Under the pieces are notes generated by a model that searched no databases, was not told the origin of the DNA, and saw only the letters and a program-made list of their open reading frames with translations. Below are positions 16,198-24,524 of a stretch of DNA of 46,690 nucleotides, one piece after another; positions within the stretch are counted from its first letter, which is position 1; every line of letters starts with the position of its first letter. The position numbers and the translations under genes were made by a program. Source of the DNA: Oscillospiraceae bacterium (GTDB lineage Bacteria > Bacillota_A > Clostridia > Oscillospirales > Oscillospiraceae); assembly GCA_015068175.1 (NCBI GenBank), contig SVLA01000002.1, forward strand, positions 1 through 46,690, in the 5' to 3' direction.

Positions 16198-18159
16198 ATG
16201 ACCGAAAAGAAACCCTACTATATTTCCACAGCCATTGCGTACACTTCCGCAAAGCCCCACATCGGCAACACCTACGAGATCGTGCTGGCCGATGCCATCG
16301 CCCGCTACAAGCGGCAGGCCGGTTTTGACGTCTATTTCCAGACCGGCACCGACGAGCACGGCCAGAAGATCCAGGAAAAGGCCGAAGCCGCCGGCATCAC
16401 CCCCCAGGAATACGTGGACAACGTGGCCGGGGAGATCAAGCGGATCTGGGATCTGATGAACACCACTTACGACCGCTTCGTCCGCACCACCGATCCCGAA
16501 CACAAGACCAAGGTGCAGAAGATCTTTGAGCGGATGTACGAAAAGGGCGACATCTACAAGGGTAAGTATGTGGGCAAATACTGCACCCCCTGCGAATCCT
16601 TCTGGACCGAGAGCCAGCTTGTGGAGGGCAAGTGCCCCGACTGCGGCCGGGAATGCAAGGATGCCGAGGAAGAAGCCTACTTCTTCAAGATGAGCAAGTA
16701 CGCCGACCGGCTGCTGCAGCACATCGAGTCCCACCCCGACTTCATCCAGCCCGAAAGCCGGAAGAACGAGATGGTGAACAACTTCCTGAAGCCGGGTCTG
16801 CAGGATCTGTGCGTGTCCCGTTCCAGCTTCACCTGGGGCGTGCCCCTGACCTTCGCCCCCGGTCATGTCAGCTATGTGTGGCTGGACGCGCTGTCCAACT
16901 ACATCACCTTCTGCGGCTATGACCCCGACGGCAACCACGACGAGCATTACAGGAAGTTCTGGCCCGCGGATCTGCACCTGATCGGCAAGGACATCGTCCG
17001 GTTCCACACCATTTACTGGCCCATTTTCCTCATGAGCATGGGCGAAGAACTGCCCAAGCAGGTCTTTGGCCATCCCTGGCTGCTGGTGAAGGGCGACAAG
17101 ATGAGCAAGAGTAAGGGCAACATGATCTATGCCGACGATCTTGTGGAGCTGTTCGGCGTGGATGCGGTGCGGTACTTCGTGCTGCATGAGATGCCCTTCG
17201 CCGCCGACGGCATCATGACCTACGAGCTGATCATCGAGCGGATCAACTCCGAGCTGGCCAACATCCTGGGCAACCTGGTGAACCGCACCGTGGCCATGAA
17301 CAACAAGTATTTCGGCGGCGCGATCCAGGCCCCCGTGGCCCCCGACGCCCTGGACGAAGAGCTGAAGGCCGTGGCCCTGGCCATGCCGGGTAGGGTAGAG
17401 GCCAGGATGAACGAGCTGAAGGTGGCCGATGCCATCGACGAAATCTTCGTGCTGCTGCGCCGGGCCAACAAGTATATCGACGAGACCGCCCCCTGGGCCC
17501 TGGCCAAGAACGAGGCCGATCATCCCCGGCTGGGTACCGTGCTGTACAATCTGCTGGAGGCCATCCGCTTCGCCGCCATCGCCCTGGAGCCCTTCCTGCC
17601 GGACACTTCCGCCAAGATCCTGGCCCAGTTGGGCGCCGAAAACGGCGGTCTGGAGAGCTTGACCACCTTCGGCGTGCTGGAAAGCGGCAAGAATGTGGGC
17701 GCCGGTGAGATCCTCTTCGCCCGGCTGGATGCGGCCAAGAAGCTGGCGGAGATCGAGGAATTCAACGCCGCCAAGGCCAAGGCTGCCCTGCCGCCCCTGG
17801 AAATTGAGCCTTACGCCCAGGAAAATGTGGATTTCGACACCTTCTGCAAGAGCGATCTGCGGGCGGTGAAGGTGCTGGATTGCCAGCCCGTGAAGAAGTC
17901 CGACAAGCTGCTGCAGTTTACCCTGGACGACGGCACCGGCACCAACCGGCAGATCCTTTCCGGCATCGCAAAGTTCTACAAGCCGGAGGAGCTGATCGGC
18001 AAGACCCTGGTGGCCATCACCAATCTGCCCCCCCGGAAGATGATGGGCCGGGAGAGCTGCGGTATGCTGCTGAGCGCGGTGCATACCGAAAAGGGCGAGG
18101 AGAAGCTGAATCTGGTCATGATCTCCGACGCCATCCCCGCCGGCGCCAAGCTGTGCTGA
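16198..18159 (+). CDS. metG: Methionyl-tRNA synthetase
   Basis: 653-residue class I synthetase that charges tRNA-Met. Visible are the HIGH-equivalent HIGN (21-24), a zinc-knuckle region with CTPC and CPDCGREC (about 130-160), KMSKS at 301-305, an anticodon-binding helical domain, and a C-terminal EMAP-type tRNA-binding domain (about 550-653, LRAVKVLDCQPVKKSDKLLQ and NLPPRKMMGRESCGM) used for dimerisation. Two in-frame ATGs occur (16192 and 16198); the AGGAG at 16185-16189 is best spaced for 16198. Expression is controlled by the upstream T-box. Confidence 0.97.
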   Translation: MTEKKPYYISTAIAYTSAKPHIGNTYEIVLADAIARYKRQAGFDVYFQTGTDEHGQKIQEKAEAAGITPQEYVDNVAGEIKRIWDLMNTTYDRFVRTTDPEHKTKVQKIFERMYEKGDIYKGKYVGKYCTPCESFWTESQLVEGKCPDCGRECKDAEEEAYFFKMSKYADRLLQHIESHPDFIQPESRKNEMVNNFLKPGLQDLCVSRSSFTWGVPLTFAPGHVSYVWLDALSNYITFCGYDPDGNHDEHYRKFWPADLHLIGKDIVRFHTIYWPIFLMSMGEELPKQVFGHPWLLVKGDKMSKSKGNMIYADDLVELFGVDAVRYFVLHEMPFAADGIMTYELIIERINSELANILGNLVNRTVAMNNKYFGGAIQAPVAPDALDEELKAVALAMPGRVEARMNELKVADAIDEIFVLLRRANKYIDETAPWALAKNEADHPRLGTVLYNLLEAIRFAAIALEPFLPDTSAKILAQLGAENGGLESLTTFGVLESGKNVGAGEILFARLDAAKKLAEIEEFNAAKAKAALPPLEIEPYAQENVDFDTFCKSDLRAVKVLDCQPVKKSDKLLQFTLDDGTGTNRQILSGIAKFYKPEELIGKTLVAITNLPPRKMMGRESCGMLLSAVHTEKGEEKLNLVMISDAIPAGAKLC

Positions 18160-18169
18160 TAAATTTTGG

Positions 18170-18202
18170 AACGGAACGCCCGTTTTGGGCGTTCCGTTTT
18201 TT
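18170..18202 (+). terminator. metG terminator
   Basis: Stem AACGGAACGCCC with GGGCGTTCCGTT, 5-base loop, with a T tract, ten bases after the metG stop. Confidence 0.9.
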
Positions 18203-18274
18203 AGGGGATATGGTGTTATGTAAACCACGAATGTTGGGGCGGAGGGACATGGTAGGGTGAGGTTGGGAAAAGGA

Positions 18275-18878
18275 TGTCATCCCGACCAAGCGGAGCGCGT
18301 GGAGGGATCTTCGCAGGGAATATCTGCACAGCAAGTGGTAAATGCGTAGATCCCTCGACTCCCGTTGGTCGCTCGGGATGACAGGGGATTGTAGATGATT
18401 CGAGGGATTGGGGGACACCCTCTCCGGTGCAAATCGGAGATTTGCGCCACCTCTCCCAAAGGGAGAGGCAAGGGGTGCGTAGCTTTCGTAGGGCGAGGTT
18501 ATGACCTCGCCGCTCAGGTAGGATGATTGGGCCGGTGGTTATTCCACCTTGTGCCAATAACAGACCGCCTGGTTGTTCGGGGTTAACGGAAAGGCCATAG
18601 CCTTTCCCTACAAAAGTGGGAGAAGGGTTTTGCGCCTTGCGGCGCAGGGGCGGGCGACCGCAAGGGTCGCCCCTACGCGGAGGTATACCCTCTCCGCCCA
18701 GTCTGCGGACTGGGCACCTCTCCCAGAGGGAGAGGCAAGGGGGGCGGAGCTTTCGTAGGGCGAGGTTATGACCTCGCCGCTCAGGTGGGATGATTGGGCC
18801 GGTGGTTATTCCACCTTGTGCCAATAACAGACCGCCTGGTTGTCCAGGGTTAACGGAAAGGCCATAGCCTTTCCCTAC
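18275..18878. repeat. Dense repeat cluster with a 130-base direct duplication
   Basis: 18275-18383 is a family-A element. 18417-18478 and 18687-18747 are two-hairpin repeats. REP-like palindromes lie at 18488-18511, 18588-18611, 18652-18676, 18755-18778 and 18855-18878. The stretch 18481-18611 recurs almost identically at 18748-18878 (offset 267), including the outer REP-like palindromes. The whole gap 18203-18902 lacks a credible gene. Confidence 0.75.
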
Positions 18879-18902
18879 AGGTTGGGGGGTGGGGATGGGC
18901 GG

Positions 18903-19385
18903 TCAATCGTTATTGTTGTTTCGCTGGGCGACGATGGCATCGATGGCCAGGATCACGGCCAGGGCCACGATCTCGTCGGCTTCCGGGGCGATGTCCAGCT
19001 CGTAGCTGTCGCCCCAGGTCATCCATTCCTTGGTGATGGTGACCATCGGACGGCCGTTTTTGGTCACCTCGTAGTCATGCTCCCAAAAATGGCCCTGGAC
19101 GTCCCATCCCAGGCCGTCCACGGAGTAACGGGGCCGGAACCAGGTGAATTCCTGGCGGATGGTGGCCACCTGGCGGCCACCCACCATAACGTAGAATTTC
19201 GGCATCCAGGTCCAGACCTCCTGCTTGATGAAGGCCACTTCTTCGCCGTGGGGATTCAGAACGTGGAGCTTTTTGCCCCAGGAGAACACTTCGCCCTGGA
19301 CAAAGTACCGCTCCCGGCCGTCGGCGTCCCAAACCGTGAATTTGTCGCCCCAGGAGAAGACTTTTTGTTTCATGTAGAGTTTCAT
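18903..19385 (-). CDS. LURP-one-related family protein
   Basis: 160-residue soluble protein of the LURP-one-related / YxjI type, a 12-strand beta-barrel resembling tubby C-terminal domains. Repeated short strands are visible: MKQKVFSWGDKFTVWDADG, YFVQGEVFSWGKKLHVLNP, FIKQEVWTWMPKFYVMVGG, then IRQEFTWFRPRYSVDG and ITKEWMTWGDSYELDI, ending in a short helix and NNNND tail. Function in bacteria is unknown. ATG at 19385 follows AAAGGAA; longer forms read into repeats. It is monocistronic and flanked by repeat clusters on both sides. Confidence 0.8.
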   Translation of the reverse strand: MKLYMKQKVFSWGDKFTVWDADGRERYFVQGEVFSWGKKLHVLNPHGEEVAFIKQEVWTWMPKFYVMVGGRQVATIRQEFTWFRPRYSVDGLGWDVQGHFWEHDYEVTKNGRPMVTITKEWMTWGDSYELDIAPEADEIVALAVILAIDAIVAQRNNNND

Positions 19386-19436
19386 ACCGCTGTTCCTTTC
19401 TGATTGATGATGGCGCGCAGGCCGCCGCGGCCCCCT

Positions 19437-19554
19437 CATCCGTCACGGCATTCGCCGTGCCACCTTCCCCCCAGGGGGAAGGTTTGGGTACCCTCTTCGT
19501 CATTTGCTTCGCAAATGCCACCTCCCTCGTCAGAGGGAGGCAAGGGGGGCGGAG
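19437..19554. repeat. Two fused two-hairpin repeats
   Basis: 19437-19490 (CACGGCATTCGCCGTGCCACC then CTTCCCCCCAGGGGGAAG) is followed by 19499-19554 (CATTTGCTTCGCAAATGCCACC then CTCCCTCGTCAGAGGGAG). The same composite occurs at 28249-28355. Confidence 0.65.
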
Positions 19555-19665
19555 CTGCTGTAGGGCGGGGGCAAAGGGGGGGCGGATCCTTCGGCTCGCT
19601 TCGCTCGCTCAGGATGACCGTGGGGTGTTTTTGTCCGTTGTCCACGCTCCACTGCCACTATCAAT

Positions 19666-20541
19666 TTACTTTCCGCCGGTGAGGATCTTGGCCAGGTCGG
19701 AGTCGCCGTCCAGGATGACGGTCTTTTCCCCGCCGGTGAGGCTGGCCTTCAGGGCATCCAGGGCCAGGATGAACTCGTAGAATTCCTTCTTGTCGTCGGT
19801 GTCGTAAGCCTCGGCCAGCATCCGCATATACTCGGCTTCGCCTTCGGCCTCCAGCTTGGCGGCGTTGGCCTGGGCATCGGAAATGAGGATGTTGACGGTC
19901 TTATCCACTTCGTTGCGGATCAGGGTTGCTTCCTTGTTGCCCTCAGCGGTGTACTTTTCCGCCATCTGATTCCGCTCAGAGATCATACGGGTATAGACCG
20001 CTTCCAGGTTGGAGTCGGGCAGGTCAAACTGCTTGATCTTCACATCCTCCACATGGATGCCGTAGGAGGCGGCCTGACCGTCCACGGTGGTGGCGATGGA
20101 TTCGTAGATCTCGTTGCGCTCGGCGCCGTCATTCATGTTGATGATGTCGGCCTGGGCCAGGGTGCCCATGGCGGTCTTCAGGGCGTTGTAGGTGATGGCG
20201 TCCAGCCGGTCCTCGGCCTTGGCGGTGGTGCCCAGGGCCCGGTAGAACTGCTGGGGATCGGAAATGCTCCAGAGAATGTAGCAGTCCACGGTCATATTCT
20301 GCTTATCGGAGGTCAGCACTTCGCTGGGGGGAATGTCGTAAAGCTGGGTGGCCTTGGTGAAATACTCCACGGTGTCCACAAAGGGGATCTTGAAGTGGAG
20401 GCCGGATTCATCCTCGGTGTCGATGATCTCGGAGAAGCGGAAGATACAGGCATACTGATTTTCCTGCAGGGTGTACACGGAATTGGCGGCCACGACCACC
20501 AGGATCAGGGCCACAATGGCAAAGATAATACCTTTTTTCAT
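19666..20541 (-). CDS. hflC: Protease modulator HflC (SPFH/band-7 protein)
   Basis: 291-residue membrane-anchored SPFH-family protein. One N-terminal transmembrane helix (5-24) is followed by the band-7 domain (about 25-200, YACIFRFSEIIDTEDESGLHFKIPF) and a coiled-coil tail rich in Ala/Glu (about 205-265). With HflK it forms a ring that modulates the FtsH protease in model bacteria. Its ATG overlaps the hflK stop by one base (TAATG), so the pair is coupled. ftsH is not in this window. Confidence 0.9.
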   Translation of the reverse strand: MKKGIIFAIVALILVVVAANSVYTLQENQYACIFRFSEIIDTEDESGLHFKIPFVDTVEYFTKATQLYDIPPSEVLTSDKQNMTVDCYILWSISDPQQFYRALGTTAKAEDRLDAITYNALKTAMGTLAQADIINMNDGAERNEIYESIATTVDGQAASYGIHVEDVKIKQFDLPDSNLEAVYTRMISERNQMAEKYTAEGNKEATLIRNEVDKTVNILISDAQANAAKLEAEGEAEYMRMLAEAYDTDDKKEFYEFILALDALKASLTGGEKTVILDGDSDLAKILTGGK

Positions 20542-21512
20542 TACTTGTTACCTCCCATAAGGTCGTCCAGGGGCAGGAGCATATCCACATCCTCGCCGTT
20601 GCCGGTGTTGATATAGAGCTTCACGCCGGGCAGGATCTCGGAAATTGCTTCGTAATACATTCTGGAGTGGGTGATCTCGGGGTTCTTGGCGTACTCGGCG
20701 TACATGGCTTCGAACCGGGCCACGGCTTCGATGGCTTCGTTGATGCGCTTCTGCTTCAAAAATTCCGCGTTCTGCAGCAGTTTGTCGGCTTCGGCCTCGG
20801 CATTGGGGATCTGGGCGTTTTCATAAGCCTTGGCATCGTTGACCACGGCTTCGGCCCGCTGTTTTGCGGTTTCCACGGCCTTAAATGCCTCGATGACCTT
20901 CTGCGTGGGGGGTTCGGAGTCCTGGATGCGGACATCCACCAGGGTCAGGCCGATCTGATACTCAGACAAAATCTGGGAGACCAGGTCCTTGACCTGCATC
21001 TGGATGTTTTCCTTGCCGTCGGTCAGGACGGAGTCCACGGTGGAGGAGCCAACCACGTTCCGGACCTGGCTCTGGATCAGGTTCCGCAGGATGGCTTCGG
21101 GATCGTTGGAGGAATAGAGGAAGGCTACGGGGTCGGTGATCTTGTATTCCACGAAGAAATCCACATTGACGATGTTATAATCGCCGGTGATCATGGTGGA
21201 TTCGCTGTTTTTGGATACGGAGGTGCCGTCGCCGTTGCTGGTGTAGCCCAGCTCGATCTTCTGGTAGACATTGACGTCCACCCGATGGACCTGCTGGATG
21301 CCCAGGGGCAGCTTGAAATGGAGGCCCGGCTCCACGATGTCCGTCACGGCGCCGAAGGTGGTGACCACCGCCTGCTGCTTGTCATCCACGGTATACCAGC
21401 AGCTGCCGGCCACGGCGAATACCAGGATCAGCGCCAGGGCCACGGTGATGAGGCGGCCCAGTTTCTTCTTGTCCACCGGCTTTTTCCCGGTGGTGTCATA
21501 ATAATCTGCCAT
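20541..21512 (-). CDS. hflK: Protease modulator HflK (SPFH/band-7 protein)
   Basis: 323-residue partner of HflC. A short cytoplasmic lead (MADYYDTTGKKPVDKKKLGR), one transmembrane helix (about 20-40), the band-7 domain (about 42-215, QQAVVTTFGAVTDIVEPGLHFKLP), then an Ala/Glu coiled coil (about 225-280). It lacks the Gly-rich N-terminus of proteobacterial HflK. ATG at 21512 is preceded by AAGGAG; the upstream in-frame extension reads through repeats and is rejected. It is the first gene of the hflK-hflC operon. Confidence 0.9.
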   Translation of the reverse strand: MADYYDTTGKKPVDKKKLGRLITVALALILVFAVAGSCWYTVDDKQQAVVTTFGAVTDIVEPGLHFKLPLGIQQVHRVDVNVYQKIELGYTSNGDGTSVSKNSESTMITGDYNIVNVDFFVEYKITDPVAFLYSSNDPEAILRNLIQSQVRNVVGSSTVDSVLTDGKENIQMQVKDLVSQILSEYQIGLTLVDVRIQDSEPPTQKVIEAFKAVETAKQRAEAVVNDAKAYENAQIPNAEAEADKLLQNAEFLKQKRINEAIEAVARFEAMYAEYAKNPEITHSRMYYEAISEILPGVKLYINTGNGEDVDMLLPLDDLMGGNK

Positions 21513-21597
21513 TGTTGTTTGCTCCTTTATGTTTTTTTTATTTTTTGATTGAAAGACAGGGGCTTGCGCCCGCCGATCGGTTGGAAATCCTGCCATG

Positions 21598-21725
21598 TAA
21601 CGCCCCTGCGGGACTACACCACATCCGCCCCCTGCGGGGGCACCTATTTGATAAGGTATGATTGCCCCCGGCAATCATTGGGATTTTGATTCGCTGCGCG
21701 GAGCACCACCTCCAGGAGAAGGCTT
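21598..21725. repeat. 128-base composite repeat, copy 1
   Basis: Contains GCCCCTGCGGGAC, CCCCCTGCGGGGGCACC, CTATTTGATAAGG and GCGGAGCACCACCTCC. It is nearly identical to 28089-28216 in the same orientation. It lies upstream of hflK; no gene is visible in 21513-21740. Confidence 0.75.
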
Positions 21726-21740
21726 GGGTACGGCGGGGAG

Positions 21741-22313
21741 TTAATGGAAATCCATGAAGAAGGACACCAGGCCCAGGATGATCAACACCAGGCCCCCGAT
21801 GCGGGTCACCAGCAGGCCGGCGTCGCTGGGTTCCACGCTCTCATACTGCCACGCCTTGAACATATGGCTCAGGTACCAGGCAGCTTCCGGGAAACACAGA
21901 TTGACAAAGCCGATGATGCAGCAGAAAATGCCAAGGACGATGTTGGGCCAGGAGATCCGGCTGGGGGTTCCCGTGTAATATTTTTCCAGCAGGTCTGCCA
22001 GCACCGATCCGGGGGCATACTGGGTCTCGTCATAGTCCCAACTCTGGCCCTCGCTGGTTTTGGATCTGTAATAGGTGGCGCCGTTGGGGTAGGTAATGAC
22101 GAAACCGGGGTTTTGGGTACCGGCGTCGGTGACGGTGAAGGTGTAGACCGTGTCGCCCTGGGTGACGGTTTTGGCCTCGTGATCGATGGTCCAGGATTTT
22201 CCGTTGCTGTCCATGTACATACTCTGACCGCTGGGCGCGTCATAGGCCATGCAGCCGCACAGCAGGCTCAGGGCCAGGCACATGATCAAGAGGCGAAGGA
22301 TGTATTTTTTCAT
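21741..22313 (-). CDS. Putative lipoprotein with C-terminal membrane helices (DUF6199-like)
   Basis: 190-residue protein. The N-terminal signal (MKKYILRLLIMCLALSLLCGC) ends in a lipobox-like LCGC, so Cys21 is probably lipidated. A small beta-rich extracytoplasmic region follows (about 25-115, with repeated T-V-Y-T and Y-Y-R motifs). Two transmembrane helices follow (about 123-143 and 166-188) around FKAWQYESVEPSDAGLLVTRIGG, a signature reminiscent of DUF6199 proteins. Function is unknown. ATG 22313 follows AAAGGA. Confidence 0.6.
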   Translation of the reverse strand: MKKYILRLLIMCLALSLLCGCMAYDAPSGQSMYMDSNGKSWTIDHEAKTVTQGDTVYTFTVTDAGTQNPGFVITYPNGATYYRSKTSEGQSWDYDETQYAPGSVLADLLEKYYTGTPSRISWPNIVLGIFCCIIGFVNLCFPEAAWYLSHMFKAWQYESVEPSDAGLLVTRIGGLVLIILGLVSFFMDFH

Positions 22314-22362
22314 TGTCCGGTCCTTTCTGAAATAATGGGTTGAGATGTTGATATTGTAGGGC

Positions 22363-22505
22363 GGAGGTCTTTGGGTTGTACGATAACGTACATTATCGCC
22401 CGCATTCCTCTTCCGCCCCCAGTTTGCGAACTGGGGGCACCTTCCCCCCGGGGGAAGGTATGAGATACGCCCTCTCCCAGAGGGAGAGGCAAGGGGTGCG
22501 GAGGT
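22363..22505. repeat. Composite repeat cluster
   Basis: A GTAGGGCG start, a ...TACGATAACGTACATTATCG segment shared with 9628-9655, then CCAGTTTGCGAACTGG, the CACC linker, CTTCCCCCCGGGGGAAG and CTCTCCCAGAGGGAGAG with AAGGGG tail. Noncoding. Confidence 0.6.
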
Positions 22506-22539
22506 CAGGGGGGGCGGCGGCAAGGGGGGTGCGGGGGGA

Positions 22540-23091
22540 TCAACAGAGGTCGGTCAGCATTTTTTCGGCCTGGGTCCGGAGCTGGGCGGCCACCCAGGCG
22601 GTGAGCATCACCCGCAGCACCGATATCAGCTTTTCCCGGGCGCCGGGGACCGGCTCGGCGTAATCCGCCGTCACCTCCGCCAGGGCATCGTCCCAATTTT
22701 GGGTGCCGCCGATGTAGCGGGCCCGGGCCGCCAGCCGGACAAAGCGGAAATACAGCCATGCATCGTCCACCAGGTCATCGGATTCGTCGTTGAGCTGGCC
22801 GTTGATGCTCTGCAGGAGGCTGCAGATCTGCTCCATCTGCAGGGCCGGCCGCAGCATATTGATATTCAGGATCCGGCAGACCTGATTCATGGTGTAGCGC
22901 TTGTGGTCGGGGCCGGTCAGGAACCCGCGCTTGACCCAATTCTGGATGGCGTAAGGCTCCAGGCCCGTGAGATTGGCGACCTGGCTCAGCACCAGTCCGC
23001 CGGTGGCGAACATATTTTGAAACAGACGGCCGATCTCAGGGGCATCTTCTCTTTGGGCGGTGATGGTCGTTCCGGGGATGATCCATTCCAT
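22540..23091 (-). CDS. DUF1836 family putative DNA-binding protein
   Basis: 183-residue protein with a MerR-like helix-turn-helix near residues 35-80 (LTGLEPYAIQNWVKRGFLTG followed by DHKRYTMNQVCRILNINMLR), the pattern of DUF1836 proteins, and a helical C-terminus. It probably regulates transcription; targets are unknown. ATG at 23091 follows AAGGAG. Its promoter contains a direct repeat filling the whole -35/-10 spacer, which suggests autoregulation. It is divergent from the zinc-ribbon gene. Confidence 0.75.
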   Translation of the reverse strand: MEWIIPGTTITAQREDAPEIGRLFQNMFATGGLVLSQVANLTGLEPYAIQNWVKRGFLTGPDHKRYTMNQVCRILNINMLRPALQMEQICSLLQSINGQLNDESDDLVDDAWLYFRFVRLAARARYIGGTQNWDDALAEVTADYAEPVPGAREKLISVLRVMLTAWVAAQLRTQAEKMLTDLC

Positions 23092-23124
23092 AGTATTTCA
23101 CGCTCCTTATGTTGTGGTGATATG

Positions 23125-23153
23125 ATATTATCACATGGTCACATGATTGTCAA
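23125..23153 (-). promoter_or_regulatory. Promoter of the DUF1836 gene with direct-repeat operator
   Basis: On the minus strand TTGACA (23153-23148) and TAATAT (23130-23125) are both consensus and 17 bases apart. The spacer is a direct repeat, TCACATGG then TCACATGA on the plus strand (23131-23146). Such a repeat between -35 and -10 is a typical repressor site. Confidence 0.75.
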
Positions 23154-23213
23154 TAGGGATTTTATAATTATTTCGTAACAGCGGCCCAACGGCGAAATAT
23201 TTCATTTTTCCTC

Positions 23214-23242
23214 TTTACTGTTCCTGAAAATTGTAGTACAAT
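23214..23242 (+). promoter_or_regulatory. Candidate promoter of the zinc-ribbon-parAB unit
   Basis: TTTACT (23214-23219) and TACAAT (23237-23242), spacing 17, about 34 bases before the zinc-ribbon gene. Confidence 0.5.
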
Positions 23243-23275
23243 AGGAGAAAGTATGGACTTCCGGAGGTGATGGCC

Positions 23276-23641
23276 TTGAATTGCATGAAATGCGGCGTTG
23301 AATTGAAAAATTCCGGCGTTTTTTGCCCGGATTGCCTGGCGGTGATGGAAAAATATCCCGTCAATCCCAACGTGCTGGTGAAGCTCCCCAACCGCAGCAC
23401 CGCGGCCCCCGCCAAGAAAAAGAAGCGGGCCAAGGTCCTGAAACCGGAAGAACAGGTGCGCCAGCTAAAAAAGGCCAACCGCTGGCTGGTCACATTGCTG
23501 ATCCTGGCGCTGCTGGCCTGGGCCGCTTGCGCGTTTCTGCTGATCCATCTGTCCGACGGCAGCGGCAACGGCATTTTTGACTTCGGTATCGGCCAGAATT
23601 ATGACACCGAGGAGACCGTGGACAGCACCGACGGCACCTGA
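23276..23641 (+). CDS. Zinc-ribbon membrane protein upstream of parA
   Basis: 121-residue protein. The N-terminal zinc ribbon has MKCGVELKNSGVFCPDC, followed by a conserved-looking VMEKYPVNPN, a basic segment (KKKKRAKVLKPEE) and one transmembrane helix (about 70-90), ending in a short acidic tail. Cysteines lie cytoplasmic if the basic stretch stays inside. Function is unknown. I choose TTG 23276, eight bases after GGAGG (23263-23267); GTG 23267 and ATG 23270 overlap or abut that site. It lies 43 bases before parA with a parS-like site between. Confidence 0.65.
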   Translation: MNCMKCGVELKNSGVFCPDCLAVMEKYPVNPNVLVKLPNRSTAAPAKKKKRAKVLKPEEQVRQLKKANRWLVTLLILALLAWAACAFLLIHLSDGSGNGIFDFGIGQNYDTEETVDSTDGT

Positions 23642-23650
23642 ACAGAAAAA

Positions 23651-23666
23651 TGTTTAACGTGAAACA
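23651..23666. promoter_or_regulatory. parS-like centromere site before parA
   Basis: TGTTTAACGTGAAACA differs at one position from the 16-base parS palindrome TGTTTCACGTGAAACA. It lies just upstream of the parA ribosome site, so ParB bound here could also affect parAB expression. Confidence 0.75.
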
Positions 23667-23684
23667 TTCATAAGGAGAAGGCTT

Positions 23685-24440
23685 ATGGGTAAAATAATCG
23701 CCGTCGTCAATCAAAAGGGCGGCGTTGGAAAGACGACTTCCGCCGTGAACCTGACGGCGGCCCTGACGGAGCTGGGCCTGAAGGTCCTGCTCTGCGACTT
23801 CGATCCTCAGGCCAATGCCACCTCCGGGCTGGGCATTGACAAGCGGAAGATCAAGAAGGATATTTACGACGTGGTCATCAACGGCGAATCCACGGCAGAT
23901 GTGATCGTTTCCACCAAATTCGGTGATGTGCTGCCCAGTTCCCCGGATCTGGCCGGCGCCGGCGTGGAGCTGATCTCCATGGAGGAACCCAATTACCGCC
24001 TGAGCAAGGCTCTGGAAGCGGTGCGGAGCCGGTACGATCTCATTCTGATCGATTGTCCCCCGTCTTTGGAGCTGCTGACTTTGAACGCCCTGGCTGCCGC
24101 CGACGGCATTCTGGTGCCGGTTCAATGCGAATACTACGCCCTGGAGGGCCTTTCCGACCTGATGGCCACTCTGCGGGGCGTGAAACGGCGGATCAACACC
24201 CGGCTGGAGATCTTCGGCGTGCTGCTGACCATGTTTGACGGCCGGACCAATTTCTCCACCCAGGTGGCCCAGGAAGTACGGCGGCATTTCCCCGGCAAGG
24301 TCTATTCCGCGGTGATCCCCCGGAATATCCGCCTGGCGGAGGCCCCCAGCCACGGTCTGCCGGTGACGGCTTACGATCGCGGCAGCCGGGGCGCCGTGGC
24401 CTACAAGGCCGTTGCAGAGGAAATCAAACGCAAGCTGTGA
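23685..24440 (+). CDS. parA: Chromosome-partitioning ATPase ParA (Soj)
   Basis: 251-residue deviant-Walker ATPase. KGGVGKT at 11-17 with the signature Lys, DFDPQANAT (about 40-48), DCPPSLELLTLNAL (about 124-137). It acts with ParB-parS in origin segregation and, in Bacillus, regulates DnaA. Length matches Soj. ATG 23685 follows AAGGAG. It is followed after an 84-base AT-rich inverted repeat by parB. Confidence 0.97.
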   Translation: MGKIIAVVNQKGGVGKTTSAVNLTAALTELGLKVLLCDFDPQANATSGLGIDKRKIKKDIYDVVINGESTADVIVSTKFGDVLPSSPDLAGAGVELISMEEPNYRLSKALEAVRSRYDLILIDCPPSLELLTLNALAAADGILVPVQCEYYALEGLSDLMATLRGVKRRINTRLEIFGVLLTMFDGRTNFSTQVAQEVRRHFPGKVYSAVIPRNIRLAEAPSHGLPVTAYDRGSRGAVAYKAVAEEIKRKL

Positions 24441-24443
24441 TAA

Positions 24444-24520
24444 TTTATAATTACAAATTACAAATGAAAATCCGCGCATAATTTGTAATTTGTAATTTAT
24501 CATTTGTAATTATGAGGTAA
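24444..24520. repeat. AT-rich inverted repeat between parA and parB
   Basis: TTACAAATTACAAAT (24451-24465) and ATTTGTAATTTGTAA (24481-24495) are perfect 15-base inverted copies around a 15-base loop. More ATTTGTAATTA follows to 24512. The AT content is far above the neighbouring genes, so it looks like an inserted miniature element. The parB ribosome site (GAGG) lies at its right edge. Confidence 0.7.
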
Positions 24521-24524
24521 TGAA

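Noticed and set aside
15835..18228. Long minus-strand open frame (797 codons) opposite metG
   Set aside because: It is antisense to metG and its T-box, with low-complexity His/Gly/Gln-rich translation typical of a shadow frame.
18203..18902. CRISPR array
   Set aside because: Repeats are palindromic, of several unrelated types and irregularly spaced, with no constant-length unique spacers and no cas genes.
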